DNA of 64,000 nt from Marinobacterium marinum (GTDB lineage: Bacteria; Pseudomonadota; Gammaproteobacteria; Pseudomonadales; Balneatricaceae): assembly GCF_013868415.1 (NCBI RefSeq), contig NZ_JACEMT010000046.1, forward strand, positions 153,644 to 217,643, read 5' to 3'. The translations under genes were made by a program, and so were the position numbers. Below are positions 36,908-47,172 of the stretch, piece after piece (within the stretch, counting starts at the first letter, position 1; the number at the start of each line of letters is the position of its first letter). The notes under the pieces were generated by a model that was not told the DNA's origin, ran no database searches, and saw nothing but the letters and a program-made list of their open reading frames with translations.

Positions 36908-37798
36908 TTACAATACAGCTTTCGGGTAGGACCCCAGATGTTTAACCTCGACCTGAAGCCCACTCAGCTCATCCAGCAGCTCAACCACACGCGCTTCGCC
37001 GAAATGACCTTCAAAATCGACGTAAAACAGCGTCTTCCAGTCGTGCTCCCCGCTGCTTCGGGTTTCCAACCGGGTCAGACTGATCTGACGACGGTGGAAA
37101 GGTGCCAGCAGCTCATGCAGAGCCCCGGCCTCATCCTGACAAATCAGCAGCAGAGAGGTTTTGTCTTCGCCACTGGGACCAATGGCATCACGCCCGATGA
37201 CCAGATAACGCGGACAACGATTCAATCGGCTGGCTGCAGCTTCCGGTGACAGTTCCACCTCACCGCAGATATACAGGTCAAACCGGCGAAACAGGTCCAG
37301 TGTGTGCCGAATCAGCCCCGCATCTTCGCTTTCAATCGGTACTACAGCATAGTGAGCCTCACCCTGCTGAACAGCCGTAAACACCTGCTCAAGTCCTGCC
37401 AAGGCATGACACTCCGCCGCCTGACCGAAATGCTTCTGGGCGGCCTGCTGGGTAAAGGTGCCTTCCGGCCCCAGAAACACCACTTTGAGCGGCTCCTCCA
37501 GCGCCAGACAGACCGACATGATCTCGCGAAACAAACGCGCCACTGTTGCATCGGCCAGTGGTCCCTCGTTACGTGCCATCACGGCACGCAACACCTGGGC
37601 TTCGCGCTCAGGACGATAAAATGCGGGCACCTCATCACCACGGCGATAGCGCTCTTTCACATCAGCAACCTGCTGTGCAAGACGCGCCCGCTCGTTCAAC
37701 AGCTGGTGAATACGACGATCAACGGCATCAATCTGATCACGCAACACCCGCAGTTCCGCTTCTTGTGCATCATCTGTCGGCGGTTGATTCGCGTCCAT
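36908..37798 (-). CDS. pheA: PheA with chorismate mutase and ACT domains but a truncated prephenate dehydratase domain
   Basis: The chorismate mutase domain (about 12-100) is normal: LRDQIDAVDRRIHQLLNERA and FYRPEREAQVLRAV. The dehydratase domain begins normally (VVFLGPEGTFTQQAAQKHFG, 107-124) and runs to YICGEVELS (177-184). It then jumps to RLNRCPRYLVIG (191-202) and the ACT region (about 213-296: GALHELLAPFH, LTRLETRSS, LGSYPKAVL). About 70 residues normally present there are missing, the usual PIEN motif reads PIESED, and the catalytic TRF motif reads PRY. The protein is 296 residues instead of about 365. The frame is continuous. I infer a chorismate mutase without dehydratase activity. 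Confidence 0.9.
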   Translation of the reverse strand: MDANQPPTDDAQEAELRVLRDQIDAVDRRIHQLLNERARLAQQVADVKERYRRGDEVPAFYRPEREAQVLRAVMARNEGPLADATVARLFREIMSVCLALEEPLKVVFLGPEGTFTQQAAQKHFGQAAECHALAGLEQVFTAVQQGEAHYAVVPIESEDAGLIRHTLDLFRRFDLYICGEVELSPEAAASRLNRCPRYLVIGRDAIGPSGEDKTSLLLICQDEAGALHELLAPFHRRQISLTRLETRSSGEHDWKTLFYVDFEGHFGEARVVELLDELSGLQVEVKHLGSYPKAVL

Positions 37799-37799
37799 T

Positions 37800-38882
37800 T
37801 CAAGCCTGCTCTTTCTCGAAACGCTGCATGAAGTCGATCAGTGCATCCACCGCCGACTCGGGTACGGCATTATAGATACTGGCCCGCATGCCGCCGACAG
37901 AGCGATGCCCTTTCAGGTTCAACATGCCTTCGGCTTCCGCCAGCTCCAGGAATCGTTTTTCCAAAGCCGTATCCGCCAGAGTGAAAGGAACATTCATGAT
38001 TGAGCGGTTGGCGATTGCAACCGGGTTGCCGTAAAAATCACTGCCATCAATCGCTGCGTAGAGCTTGGCAGCCTTGCGGCGATTCACTTCCGCAATGGCT
38101 TCAACACCGCCCTGACGTTTCAACCACTGGAACACCAGCCCTGCCAGGTACCAGCCAAAAGTCGGGGGCGTATTGTTCATGGAGTCCGCATCGGCATGCA
38201 GCTTGTAGTCATACATGCTGGGCGTCCCCGGCAGCGTCTGCCCGATCAGGTCTTCACGTACAATCACCACGGTCAAACCGGCAGGGCCGATATTTTTCTG
38301 CGCACCGGCGTAGATCAATCCGAAACGGCTGACATCCACCGGAGCCGACAGAATATCGGAGGACATGTCTGCTACCAACGGTACGTCACCGCTGTCGGGG
38401 ATGTAATCAAATTCGACACCACCAATTGTTTCGTTGGTGGTGTAATGCAGATAGGCAGCCTTAGGGTCCAGCTGCAATTCAGCCTGTGAAGGAGCCGAAG
38501 TAAAGCTGTTGGCCTCGACACTGGCCGCAATGTTGATGCGACCATAACGCTGGGCTTCCTTGATCGCCTTTTTCGACCAGATACCTGTATTGATATAGTC
38601 GGCCGCGCCCGTGTCTCGCAGCAGATTCATCGGTACCATGGCAAACTGAGCGCTGGCACCACCCTGCAAAAACAGCACCTTGTAATTGTCAGGGATGCCC
38701 ATCAGGTCGCGCAGGTCCTGTTCGGCCTGCACCGCCACTCCAACATATTCACTGCTACGATGGCTCATTTCCATGATGGAGAGCCCCTTGTCATGCCAAT
38801 CCAGCAGTTCAGCCTGAGCCTGCAGGAGCACCTCTTCCGGCAATGCGGAAGGCCCTGCACTGAAATTGTATTTGCGCGTCAT
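37800..38882 (-). CDS. serC: Phosphoserine aminotransferase
   Basis: A 360-residue PLP enzyme of serine and pyridoxine synthesis. It opens RKYNFSAGPSALPEEVL, has EMSHRSSEY, and the PLP lysine is in IYAGAQKNIGPAG. I chose the start at 38882; the longer frame reaches back into gyrA and lacks similarity. It lies between gyrA and pheA, as in Pseudomonas, with one base to pheA. Confidence 0.97.
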   Translation of the reverse strand: MTRKYNFSAGPSALPEEVLLQAQAELLDWHDKGLSIMEMSHRSSEYVGVAVQAEQDLRDLMGIPDNYKVLFLQGGASAQFAMVPMNLLRDTGAADYINTGIWSKKAIKEAQRYGRINIAASVEANSFTSAPSQAELQLDPKAAYLHYTTNETIGGVEFDYIPDSGDVPLVADMSSDILSAPVDVSRFGLIYAGAQKNIGPAGLTVVIVREDLIGQTLPGTPSMYDYKLHADADSMNNTPPTFGWYLAGLVFQWLKRQGGVEAIAEVNRRKAAKLYAAIDGSDFYGNPVAIANRSIMNVPFTLADTALEKRFLELAEAEGMLNLKGHRSVGGMRASIYNAVPESAVDALIDFMQRFEKEQA

Positions 38883-38913
38883 ATCGATTCTTGCTTCCAC
38901 TATATCAACGGGA

Positions 38914-41562
38914 TTATTCGTCACTGGCACCGAGCCGCGCATCGCCAGCCTCTGCTGTCGATGTAGCTGAGTCGATCGGGTCAACGGCATGCTGCTCGTC
39001 ATTCCCCTCAATCTCTTCTTCGGCGTCGTCATCCTCGGGCTCTTCGATGCGAGCAATACCGACCAAGGCTTCTTCTTCAACCAGACGGATCAGCATCACG
39101 CCCTGGGTGTTACGTCCCAGACTGGAAATTTCGCCACTACGTGTCCGTACCAGGGTGCCACGATCACTGATCAGCATGACATCATCGCCTTCGAAAACCT
39201 GCACCGCTCCGGCCAGCTGACCATTACGGTCAGTGCACTGCATGGCAATCACGCCCTGCCCGCCTCGACCTCTGAGCGGGAACTCATCAACCCGGGTCTT
39301 CTTGCCGTAACCATGCTCGGATGCTGTCAGTACTTCACCGCCCTCCTGAGGCACTATCAGGGCGATAACGTTGACCTCGGCATCCATTTTCACGCCCCGG
39401 ACACCCCGTGCCGTACGTCCCATGGCGCGCACATCGTTTTCATTGAAACGAATGGCCTTGCCGGCACTTGTTACCAGCATGACATCATCCTGGCCATTCG
39501 TCAGAGTCGCGCCAATCAGGCGGTCACCCTCGACAATATCCAACGCAATCAAACCCGTGCTGCGTGGGCGCGAGAACGCATCCAGCGGGGTTTTCTTCAC
39601 GGTACCGTTGGCTGTTGCCATAAAGATGAAGCGTTCCGGATCAAACTCTTTTACCGGCAGGATCGTACTGATCCATTCACCCTCGGCCAGTGGCAATATA
39701 TTGATGACCGGGCGACCGCGGGAGGCACGGCTGGCCGGCGGAATTTCATACACTTTCAGCCAGTACACTTTGCCCATATTGGTAAAGCACAACACGGTAT
39801 CGTGTGTATTGGCGATCAACAGATGCTCGATGAAGTCTTCATCTTTCATCGCCGTGGCCGACTTGCCCTTGCCGCCACGACGCTGAGCCTGATAATCCGT
39901 CAATGGTTGGGTCTTGGCATAACCGGCATGGGAAATGGTCACCACCATATCCTCTTCGGTAATCAGATCCGCAACGGTCAAATCCTGCATGGACGCCTGA
40001 ATTTCGGTACGGCGCTCATCAGCGAACTCCGCGACCAATGCTTCAAGCTCTTCGCGAATCACCTCCATCAGGCGCTCGTAAGAACCCAGGATATGCATCA
40101 GTTCGGTAATTTTTTCCAGCAGCTCGCGATATTCCGCAATCAGCTTTTCATGCTCCAGCCCGGTCAGGCGGTGCAAGCGCAGATCCAGAATGGCCTGAGC
40201 CTGTACGGGGGACAGGTAGTAACGCCCGTCACGCAAACCGAACTCCGGTGCCAGATCTTCCGGACGGCAGGCTGTTTCACCGGCACGATCCAGCATATCG
40301 GTCACATTGCCCGGCTCCCAGGCCTTCGCCACCAAACGTTCTTTGGCCTCGGCCGGCGTGGGTGACTGTTTGATCAGTTCGATGACCGGATCGATATTGG
40401 CCAGCGCAATGGCCAATCCCTCCAGCACATGGCCACGCTCACGAGCCTTGCGCAGTTCATACAGGGTACGGCGTGTTACCACCTCACGGCGGTGACGCAC
40501 AAAGCATTCCAGGATCGTTTTCAAATCCAGAATCTTGGGCTGGCCATCCACCAAAGCGACCATATTGATGCCGAACACGCTCTGCAGCTGAGTCTGGGTA
40601 AAGAGGTTGTTGATCACCACTTCAGGGACTTCACCGCGGCGCAGCTCGATCACGATGCGCATGCCGTCCTTGTCGGATTCGTCACGCAGCTCGCTGATGC
40701 CTTCGATTTTCTTTTCTTTGACCAGATCCGCTATCTTCTCGATCAGGCGCGCCTTGTTGAGCTGATAGGGAATCTCGGTGATGACCAGAACCGGGCGACC
40801 GTTCTTCGGATGCTCTTCTACATGATGGCGAGCTCGAACATAGATGCGTCCACGCCCTGTTCGGTAGGCCTGCAGAATACCGGCACGCCCGTTAATGATC
40901 CCTCCGGTCGGGAAGTCCGGTCCCGGAATGAATTCCATCAACTCGTCGATGCTGATATCCGGGTTGTTGATCAGTTCGATACAACCCTGCACCACTTCAT
41001 TCAGGTTATGCGGCGGAATGTTGGTCGCCATCCCCACCGCGATACCGGCAGAGCCGTTCAGTAGCAGGTTGGGCGCACGAGTCGGCAGAACCGCCGGGAT
41101 TTTCTGAGTGCCATCGTAGTTATCGACGAAGTCGACCGTTTCCTTGTCCAGGTCGGCCAGCAGTTCATGCGATATTTTATCCATGCGAATTTCGGTATAA
41201 CGCATGGCTGCCGCCGAATCCCCATCGACAGAACCGAAGTTACCCTGACCATCCACCAGCATATAACGCATGGAGAAGTTCTGCGCCATGCGCACGATGG
41301 TGTCGTAAACCGCACTGTCACCGTGAGGGTGGTACTTACCGATAACGTCACCGACCACACGGGCCGACTTCAAATAAGGCCTGTTCCAAGCGTTATTGAG
41401 TTCATTCATGGCGAACAATACGCGCCGATGAACTGGTTTCAGACCGTCACGCACATCCGGCAGAGCTCGGCCGACGATTACGCTCATGGCGTAGTCGAGG
41501 TAGGACTGTTTCAGCTCGTCTTCAATGTTGACTGGCAGAACTTCTTTGGCTAAATCACCCAT
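38914..41562 (-). CDS. gyrA: DNA gyrase subunit A
   Basis: An 882-residue type II topoisomerase subunit that cleaves and rejoins DNA. The catalytic Tyr122 is in [10 protein letters not shown], and the C-terminal DNA-wrapping domain has the GyrA box QRRGGKG. The quinolone region reads [11 protein letters not shown] with wild-type Ser83 and Asp87, so no classical resistance change is present. I chose the start at 41562 ([17 protein letters not shown]) with AAGGAAAG upstream; the 26 extra codons in the longer frame are not family sequence. A TATACT at 41631-41626 (minus strand) may be the -10 element. It is divergent from ubiG. Confidence 0.98.
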   Translation of the reverse strand: MGDLAKEVLPVNIEDELKQSYLDYAMSVIVGRALPDVRDGLKPVHRRVLFAMNELNNAWNRPYLKSARVVGDVIGKYHPHGDSAVYDTIVRMAQNFSMRYMLVDGQGNFGSVDGDSAAAMRYTEIRMDKISHELLADLDKETVDFVDNYDGTQKIPAVLPTRAPNLLLNGSAGIAVGMATNIPPHNLNEVVQGCIELINNPDISIDELMEFIPGPDFPTGGIINGRAGILQAYRTGRGRIYVRARHHVEEHPKNGRPVLVITEIPYQLNKARLIEKIADLVKEKKIEGISELRDESDKDGMRIVIELRRGEVPEVVINNLFTQTQLQSVFGINMVALVDGQPKILDLKTILECFVRHRREVVTRRTLYELRKARERGHVLEGLAIALANIDPVIELIKQSPTPAEAKERLVAKAWEPGNVTDMLDRAGETACRPEDLAPEFGLRDGRYYLSPVQAQAILDLRLHRLTGLEHEKLIAEYRELLEKITELMHILGSYERLMEVIREELEALVAEFADERRTEIQASMQDLTVADLITEEDMVVTISHAGYAKTQPLTDYQAQRRGGKGKSATAMKDEDFIEHLLIANTHDTVLCFTNMGKVYWLKVYEIPPASRASRGRPVINILPLAEGEWISTILPVKEFDPERFIFMATANGTVKKTPLDAFSRPRSTGLIALDIVEGDRLIGATLTNGQDDVMLVTSAGKAIRFNENDVRAMGRTARGVRGVKMDAEVNVIALIVPQEGGEVLTASEHGYGKKTRVDEFPLRGRGGQGVIAMQCTDRNGQLAGAVQVFEGDDVMLISDRGTLVRTRSGEISSLGRNTQGVMLIRLVEEEALVGIARIEEPEDDDAEEEIEGNDEQHAVDPIDSATSTAEAGDARLGASDE

Positions 41563-41824
41563 TCGCACAGCTTTCCTTGATCCGGTACCCGAGCACGCCC
41601 TGATGGCGCGCTTATAAACCGGAGAAGTATACCACAGCACTGATCAATTCACGCTAACCTCAACTCTTCTCCCGCCCCGAATCGGAATCTTGCATCGGAA
41701 ACGCGAATTGGGCCGTTCAGAATCCACAGCCCGTCCCGGCCTGACGAAGCCGCCCCCGATTTCCGCGCCTGACCCCATGATGCTAGAATGCGGCCAACTG
41801 GAACCTTGACCAAGGATACTGAGC

Positions 41825-42547
41825 ATGAAAGAGGATCGCGGGTTGAACCTGGACCCGGCTGAAATCGCCAAATTTGAGGAGCTCGCCAGCCGCTGGTGGG
41901 ATCGTGACAGCGAGTTCAAGCCTCTGCATGATATCAACCCGCTGCGCGTCGATTTCATTGACCGGATTGGCCAACTGGCCGGCAAAACGGTACTGGATGT
42001 CGGCTGCGGCGGCGGCATTCTATCGGAAGCCATGGCACACCGTGGCGCCGAAGTCAGCGGCATCGATATGGGCGAAGCCCCACTTAAGGTAGCCAAACTC
42101 CACGGCCTGGAAAGCGGTGTAAACGTTAACTATCGCCGCATCACTGTTGAAGCCCTGGCCGATGAAGAACCTGAGCAATACGACATTGTGACCTGCCTGG
42201 AGATGCTGGAGCACGTCCCCGACCCCGCATCGGTCGTACGCGCCTGCGCTCGCCTGACAAAACCGGGCGGCAGCGTATTTCTGTCAACTCTGAACCGCAA
42301 CCCGAAAAGCTACCTGTTTGCTATTCTGGGAGCCGAACGAGTCCTCAAGCTGGTGCCGGCCGGGACACACGACTTCAACAAGTTCATCCGCCCGGCGGAA
42401 CTGGGACAAATGGTCCGCTCGGCGGGATTGGAAATCAGCGAGATCACCGGTCTGGTCTACAACCCGCTGACCAAGGCCTACCGGCTGGACGCCGGTGATG
42501 TCGACGTCAACTACATGCTGGCTTGCCGGAAAGAGGCGCACCGATGA
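41825..42547 (+). CDS. ubiG: Ubiquinone biosynthesis O-methyltransferase UbiG
   Basis: A 240-residue SAM enzyme for both O-methylations of ubiquinone synthesis. It has [19 protein letters not shown], the SAM loop [16 protein letters not shown] and EMLEHVPDP, all diagnostic. It is divergent from gyrA, as in E. coli, and overlaps gph by four bases. Confidence 0.98.
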   Translation: MKEDRGLNLDPAEIAKFEELASRWWDRDSEFKPLHDINPLRVDFIDRIGQLAGKTVLDVGCGGGILSEAMAHRGAEVSGIDMGEAPLKVAKLHGLESGVNVNYRRITVEALADEEPEQYDIVTCLEMLEHVPDPASVVRACARLTKPGGSVFLSTLNRNPKSYLFAILGAERVLKLVPAGTHDFNKFIRPAELGQMVRSAGLEISEITGLVYNPLTKAYRLDAGDVDVNYMLACRKEAHR

Positions 42548-43221
42548 ACGCCGCTACTGCCGTCCTATTCGACCTTGACGGCACCCTGCTGGATACCGCG
42601 CGCGACTTTCATCTGATCATCAATCGCATGCTCACGGAAGCCGGGCGCCCCGCAATCGAGTATGACTCCCTGCGCAGCCAGGTTTCCAATGGCGCACGCG
42701 CCATGGTCAGCCATGCTTTCGGCATCAGCCCGGATGCCGACCTCTTTCCTGATCTGCACCAGCAACTACTCGATTACTATGCCGAACAACTGCTCGTCAG
42801 CAGCAGCCTGTTCCCCGGCATGCCCGAACTACTTGACTGGCTGGAACGGCACAACATCCCCTGGGGCATTGTCACCAACAAGCCAGAACGCTTTACTCGC
42901 CCTCTGCTGAAAGCTCTGAATCTGGAACACCGCTGCGGCAGCATTATCTGCCCGGAGAATGTCAGCAAAACCAAACCGGACCCGGAAGGACTGCTGCTGG
43001 CCTGCCGACAGTTAAACGCCACGCCCGAGCAAAGCCTGTATATAGGCGACCATGTCCGCGATATCGAAGCCGGCCGTGCCGCTCGCATGCAAACCGTTGC
43101 GGCAGGCTGGGGATACCTGAACCCAGGCGAGACAGCCGAACAGTGGCACAGCGATTATATCAGCCACGACTCGACCGACTTACAACCCCTGCTACACTCA
43201 ATCATGATGCAGGCGATCTAA
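42544..43221 (+). CDS. gph: Phosphoglycolate phosphatase-like HAD hydrolase
   Basis: A 225-residue HAD-family phosphatase. The nucleophile motif is [11 protein letters not shown], motif II is GIVTNKP, and motif III/IV is [10 protein letters not shown] and [12 protein letters not shown]. The start is the ATG overlapping the ubiG stop (ATGA). Next to ubiG, the Gph/MupP-type assignment is usual; MupP (a MurNAc-6-P phosphatase, often in this position in pseudomonads) is a real alternative. Confidence 0.88.
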   Translation: MNAATAVLFDLDGTLLDTARDFHLIINRMLTEAGRPAIEYDSLRSQVSNGARAMVSHAFGISPDADLFPDLHQQLLDYYAEQLLVSSSLFPGMPELLDWLERHNIPWGIVTNKPERFTRPLLKALNLEHRCGSIICPENVSKTKPDPEGLLLACRQLNATPEQSLYIGDHVRDIEAGRAARMQTVAAGWGYLNPGETAEQWHSDYISHDSTDLQPLLHSIMMQAI

Positions 43222-43260
43222 CTACCCGCTTTCGCCAGATCTCTTACAAGGAGCTTTAGG

Positions 43261-44016
43261 ATGTTTCACTACAACGCCCCTGCCGACCTGCTAAAAGACC
43301 GCATCATTCTGGTAACCGGCGCCGGTGACGGGATAGGTCGCGCCGCGGCCTGGCAGTACGCGGCACACGGTGCCACCGTTGTATTGCTGGGCCGAACACT
43401 GGAAAAGCTGGAAGCACTCTACGACGAAATTGAAAATGCGGGCTATCCTCAGCCGGCCATCGTACCGATGAACTTGGAGTCGGCCGCCGAACACGACTAC
43501 ATTGACCTGAGCAACCAGTTGTTCGACGAGTTCGGCCGCCTGGATGGCGTTCTGCACAATGCCAGCCTGCTGGGCATGCGCACTCCACTTGAAAACTACG
43601 ATCCGATCACTTGGGAACAGGTTATGCGCGTCAATGTACACGCCCCTTTCCTGATGACACAAACACTGCTGCCACTGCTGCAGCGCTCAGGTGATGCTTC
43701 TGTTGTTTTCACTTCTTCCGGCGTCGGGCGCAAGGGACGTGCTTACTGGGGAGCCTATGCAGTATCCAAGTTCGCCACCGAAGGCATGATGCAAGTACTG
43801 GCCGATGAGCTGGAAAACACGCCAAACATTCGAGTAAATGCCATCAATCCGGGGGCAACACGTACCCAAATGCGGGCCTATGCCTACCCCGCCGAGCCAC
43901 CAGAAAGCAATCCGGCGCCCGCCGACATCATGCCCGTCTACCTGTACCTGATGGGGGCTGACAGCCGCCAAGTCAACGGCCAATCTTTGGATGCCCAGGG
44001 CGACGCGTCCGCCTGA
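43261..44016 (+). CDS. yciK: Short-chain dehydrogenase, YciK type
   Basis: A 251-residue Rossmann-fold oxidoreductase. It has VTGAGDGIGRAAA, HNASLLGMRTPLE and the catalytic Ser, Tyr and Lys in TSSGVGRKGRAYWGAYAVSK. The substrate is unknown. YciK homologues follow ubiG/gph in pseudomonads. A short stem-loop follows. Confidence 0.93.
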   Translation: MFHYNAPADLLKDRIILVTGAGDGIGRAAAWQYAAHGATVVLLGRTLEKLEALYDEIENAGYPQPAIVPMNLESAAEHDYIDLSNQLFDEFGRLDGVLHNASLLGMRTPLENYDPITWEQVMRVNVHAPFLMTQTLLPLLQRSGDASVVFTSSGVGRKGRAYWGAYAVSKFATEGMMQVLADELENTPNIRVNAINPGATRTQMRAYAYPAEPPESNPAPADIMPVYLYLMGADSRQVNGQSLDAQGDASA

Positions 44017-44029
44017 CACCCAAAACACA

Positions 44030-44049
44030 AAGGGGGCCGACGCCCCCTT
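44030..44049. terminator. Stem-loop between yciK and rluB (convergent)
   Basis: AAGGGGGC (44030-44037) pairs with GCCCCCTT (44042-44049) around loop CGAC. The T-run is short. Confidence 0.6.
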
Positions 44050-44076
44050 AATCCAATTTCAAGTCTGCACCACCAC

Positions 44077-45006
44077 TTAGACCCGACGACCACGCTTGCT
44101 TACATGACGCTTGCCGACCGAGCGCACCTTGGTGCGTGGCTTGCGCACGGCAGCCGCACCCTCCTCTACAGCCTGCCCCTTGATGACAGACTGGCGCACC
44201 CGCTGACGCTTGTAGAGGCGCTGCTCCTTCTCCGACTCCAACGGTGTCGGGCGATGCGTGAGCGCAACATCCAGCTCCAGCTCACCGGAGAGCAGGTTCA
44301 CCTCTTTCGTTCCCAGCTCGCGCCAGGTACCCACCTTGATATCGCTGGGCAGAAAGACCGGGCCAAAGCGCACGCGTTTCAAACGGTTGACCTGCAACCC
44401 CTGAGACTCCCACAGGCGACGCACTTCTCGATTACGCCCTTCCATTACCACACAGTGATACCACTTATTGGCTCCCTCACCGTCGAAGTAGCGCACATCG
44501 GTAAACCGAGCCATGCCATCATCCAGCAGTACACCCTGCTTCAGACGCTCAAGCATGGCATCATCCACATCACCCAATACGCGCACGGCATATTCACGGT
44601 CGATCTGCATGGACGGATGCATCATCCGGTTGGCCAGCTCACCGTCGGTGGTAAAAATCAGCAAGCCACTGGTATTAATATCCAAACGCCCAATGGCGAC
44701 CCAGCGCCCCTGCTTCAAAGGTGGCAGATTATCAAAAACCGTCGGACGCCCCTCCGGGTCATGCCGTGTACACACCTCACCCAGCGGCTTGTTATACACC
44801 AGTACCCGGCGCTCGGCTGTCGCTGAAAACGTCAGCTCAACCTCTTTACCATCAACACTGACACGATCCTCGCTGCTCACTCGATCGCCCAGAGTCGCTG
44901 GCTGGTCATTCAGGATAATACGACCACTTTCAATCCAACGCTCCATCTCACGACGCGAGCCAAAACCGGAACGCGCCAAAACCTTTTGCAACTTCTCATC
45001 ATGCAT
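44077..45006 (-). CDS. rluB: Ribosomal large subunit pseudouridine synthase B
   Basis: A 309-residue enzyme that makes pseudouridine 2605 in 23S rRNA (E. coli numbering). An S4 RNA-binding domain opens KLQKVLARSGFGSRREMER, and the catalytic Asp is in GRLDINTSGLLIFTTDG. The C-terminal tail is basic and low-complexity (about 255-309). I chose the start at 45006 (MHDEKLQ) with GGGAG 8 bases upstream rather than 45060. Confidence 0.95.
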   Translation of the reverse strand: MHDEKLQKVLARSGFGSRREMERWIESGRIILNDQPATLGDRVSSEDRVSVDGKEVELTFSATAERRVLVYNKPLGEVCTRHDPEGRPTVFDNLPPLKQGRWVAIGRLDINTSGLLIFTTDGELANRMMHPSMQIDREYAVRVLGDVDDAMLERLKQGVLLDDGMARFTDVRYFDGEGANKWYHCVVMEGRNREVRRLWESQGLQVNRLKRVRFGPVFLPSDIKVGTWRELGTKEVNLLSGELELDVALTHRPTPLESEKEQRLYKRQRVRQSVIKGQAVEEGAAAVRKPRTKVRSVGKRHVSKRGRRV

Positions 45007-45062
45007 TTTGACGTCTCCCGCAGCACCCGCGCTTCGGGCACCGCACTTTATATCAAACAATC

Positions 45063-45096
45063 AAAAAAGCCCCTTCAGGTATCCCCGAAGAGGCTT
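45063..45096 (-). terminator. Intrinsic terminator after the H-NS-like gene
   Basis: On the minus strand AAGCCTCTTC (45096-45087) pairs with GAAGGGGCTT (45076-45067, one T-G pair) and is followed by a T-run. It lies 25 bases past the stop. Confidence 0.85.
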
Positions 45097-45120
45097 CTAA
45101 CGTGCCAGCATAATGCCTGA

Positions 45121-45522
45121 TCATTCAACAGTCGGCAACTGTTCCTTGCTCAGACCGTTTTTCTCCATGTATTCACGGAAAATGATCGGCGTGCGACCAC
45201 GGCCAGACCAGCTATGCTCTTGCCCTTCGCTGTCGACAATCACGTATTTGGCCTTGACGGACTTGCGTGCAACAGGCTCAGCACCCTGCTTGAGTTCATT
45301 CAGCCCAATACCCGCTTCTTTCATCAGGCGCTGAATCTCTTCTACCTGCTGCTGCTTCATCTGCTCTTGCTCAGCCTGACGCAGAGCTTCGGTTTCAATT
45401 TCAGCACGAATATCGTTCAGGTCGGCAATTACCTTGTCCAGGTCAGCCACGCTCAGCTTATTTTCATTGCATTGCTTACGCAAAGAGTTCTTGCGAGTCA
45501 GTATCTTAATAAAGTCAGTCAT
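45121..45522 (-). CDS. H-NS family nucleoid protein
   Basis: A 133-residue DNA-binding silencer. The N-terminal half (about 1-75) is a charged coiled-coil oligomerisation region. The C-terminal domain (about 90-133) carries the AT-hook-like motif SGRGRTP in YVIVDSEGQEHSWSGRGRTP, the H-NS signature. Such proteins silence AT-rich foreign DNA, which is relevant to the AT-rich region at the right end of the window. The 76 bases upstream are very AT-rich, consistent with autoregulation (inference). Confidence 0.92.
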   Translation of the reverse strand: MTDFIKILTRKNSLRKQCNENKLSVADLDKVIADLNDIRAEIETEALRQAEQEQMKQQQVEEIQRLMKEAGIGLNELKQGAEPVARKSVKAKYVIVDSEGQEHSWSGRGRTPIIFREYMEKNGLSKEQLPTVE

Positions 45523-45598
45523 TATAAAGAGCCGTCTTCAGTCGTTTAATTAACTTTAATTATCGCCATAAAAGACTTTTTTTCAATGAAAAAAACGA

Positions 45599-46219
45599 CT
45601 ATTTAAAATGATCGGTATTCCCCGCTCCTTCTCTCACGATCTCGGGAGCATCTTCAATCATATTGATAACACTGGTTGCTTCCATGCCGCAATAACCGCC
45701 ATCTATAATCAGATCGACCTGCTGCTGAAGCAGGTCCCGCATTTCATAAGGATCGGTTAATGGCAGCTCTTCATCCGGCAGTATCAGTGAGGTACTCATT
45801 ATAGGCTCACCCAACTGAGACAGTAAGGCAGCCACTATTGCATTATCAGGCACCCGAATGCCGATAGTACGCCGCTTCGGATGCAGCAGCCTGCGCGGAA
45901 CCTCGGTTGTGGCCGGCAAAATAAAAGTATAAGCCCCTGGCGTATGTGCCTTTAAAAGCCTGAACCGCTGATTGTCCACCTTGGCATATGTACCAATGGA
46001 GGACAGATCGTCACAGACCAGAGTAAAGTTATGTTTGTCATCAAGGCGACGGATACGCTTGATACGGTCAACCGCCTTTTTATCACCCAAACAACAGCCC
46101 AGGGCATAAGCACAATCAGTGGGATAAATAATCACCCCGCCCTGACGCAGAATCTCGACCGCCTGCTGCACCAAGCGAGCCTGCGGGTTATCGGGGTGGA
46201 TCTGAAAAAACTGGCTCAT
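45599..46219 (-). CDS. yciO: YciO (Sua5/YrdC family) protein
   Basis: A 206-residue member of the threonylcarbamoyl-AMP synthase fold. It has GGVIIYPTDCAYALGC, KHNFTLVCDDLSSIG and PGAYTFILPAT. The gene neighbourhood (beside the PHP gene rnm) and length mark it as YciO rather than TsaC. YciO's cellular role is less clear than that of TsaC; RNA binding and weak synthase activity have been reported for the fold. Confidence 0.93.
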   Translation of the reverse strand: MSQFFQIHPDNPQARLVQQAVEILRQGGVIIYPTDCAYALGCCLGDKKAVDRIKRIRRLDDKHNFTLVCDDLSSIGTYAKVDNQRFRLLKAHTPGAYTFILPATTEVPRRLLHPKRRTIGIRVPDNAIVAALLSQLGEPIMSTSLILPDEELPLTDPYEMRDLLQQQVDLIIDGGYCGMEATSVINMIEDAPEIVREGAGNTDHFK

Positions 46220-46253
46220 AAAGCCTCCTGTATAGGCACGCCCCCGCTCCCGG

Positions 46254-47123
46254 TCAACAGGGCATATCCGTGTAGAATTGATGTATCAAATGCCTGATAG
46301 TCTCGACCCGAGGGAAACGCCCCAACCCTGTCCAGTGATGCTTGGGGTTATGAAAATCACTTCCCGATGAGACTTTCAGGTCCAGCGTTTCGGCCTGCTT
46401 CAACAACAGTCGAATATAATCCTGACTGATACCGGGATAGGCAATTTCAAAACCATCCACTCCCGCCTCCGCCAACGAAGACAACAGCAACCTCAATCGG
46501 GAAAACGTCATATTATATTTGGTCGGATGGGCAAGGATGGCCAAACCGCCACTGGCTTGAACAATAGCGATCACCTCGCTGACGTCGGGCCATTCGGCCT
46601 TAACGTCCCCTACTTTACCCTGCCCCAAATAACGATCAAAGGCCTCATTCTCGCTACTAACCATTCCCGCCTCCAGCAAAGCACGGGCAAAATGGGGTCG
46701 GCCTATTTGGCCACGACCGGCACAGACGCGCGCGCGCTCCAGAATATCATCCGGTGCTCGCTTGCCACGCAGACGAGCCGCTATGGTTCCAGCCCTTTGC
46801 TCACGCAACACCTGAAGACGCGCTTCATACTCCCGCCAACCGACATATTCCGGATCAATATTCAGCCCCAACATATGCAGTGTGCGCTTATTCCAACGAC
46901 AGGTCAGCTCAACACCGGGAATAAAGTGTATCCCCCTGCGCACCGCCTCCTCTTTAGCTTCACCCAGCCCTGCCAATGTGTCATGGTCCGTCAAGGCCAA
47001 ATAGCGAATAGAGGCTTCGGCGGCTTTTGCGATCAGTTCGGTCGGGGACAGGGCACCATCGGATGCTGTACTATGCATGTGCAGGTCAAATTTGGGCTGT
47101 TCCGCCACATTAGGGTCAGTCAC
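46254..47123 (-). CDS. rnm: PHP-domain 5'-3' exoribonuclease Rnm (YciV/TrpH; RNase AM)
   Basis: A 289-residue metal-dependent phosphoesterase. It opens FDLHMHSTASDGALSPTEL with the HxH metal motif, followed by LALTDHDTLAGL and HPTKYN. The E. coli homologue (RNase AM) matures the 5' ends of rRNAs. It precedes yciO by 34 bases and is divergent from yciB. Confidence 0.93.
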   Translation of the reverse strand: MTDPNVAEQPKFDLHMHSTASDGALSPTELIAKAAEASIRYLALTDHDTLAGLGEAKEEAVRRGIHFIPGVELTCRWNKRTLHMLGLNIDPEYVGWREYEARLQVLREQRAGTIAARLRGKRAPDDILERARVCAGRGQIGRPHFARALLEAGMVSSENEAFDRYLGQGKVGDVKAEWPDVSEVIAIVQASGGLAILAHPTKYNMTFSRLRLLLSSLAEAGVDGFEIAYPGISQDYIRLLLKQAETLDLKVSSGSDFHNPKHHWTGLGRFPRVETIRHLIHQFYTDMPC

Positions 47124-47172
47124 GATAAGGGGCGCCCCTTCATATTCACTTACTTGTCAGATTAGCAGGACG

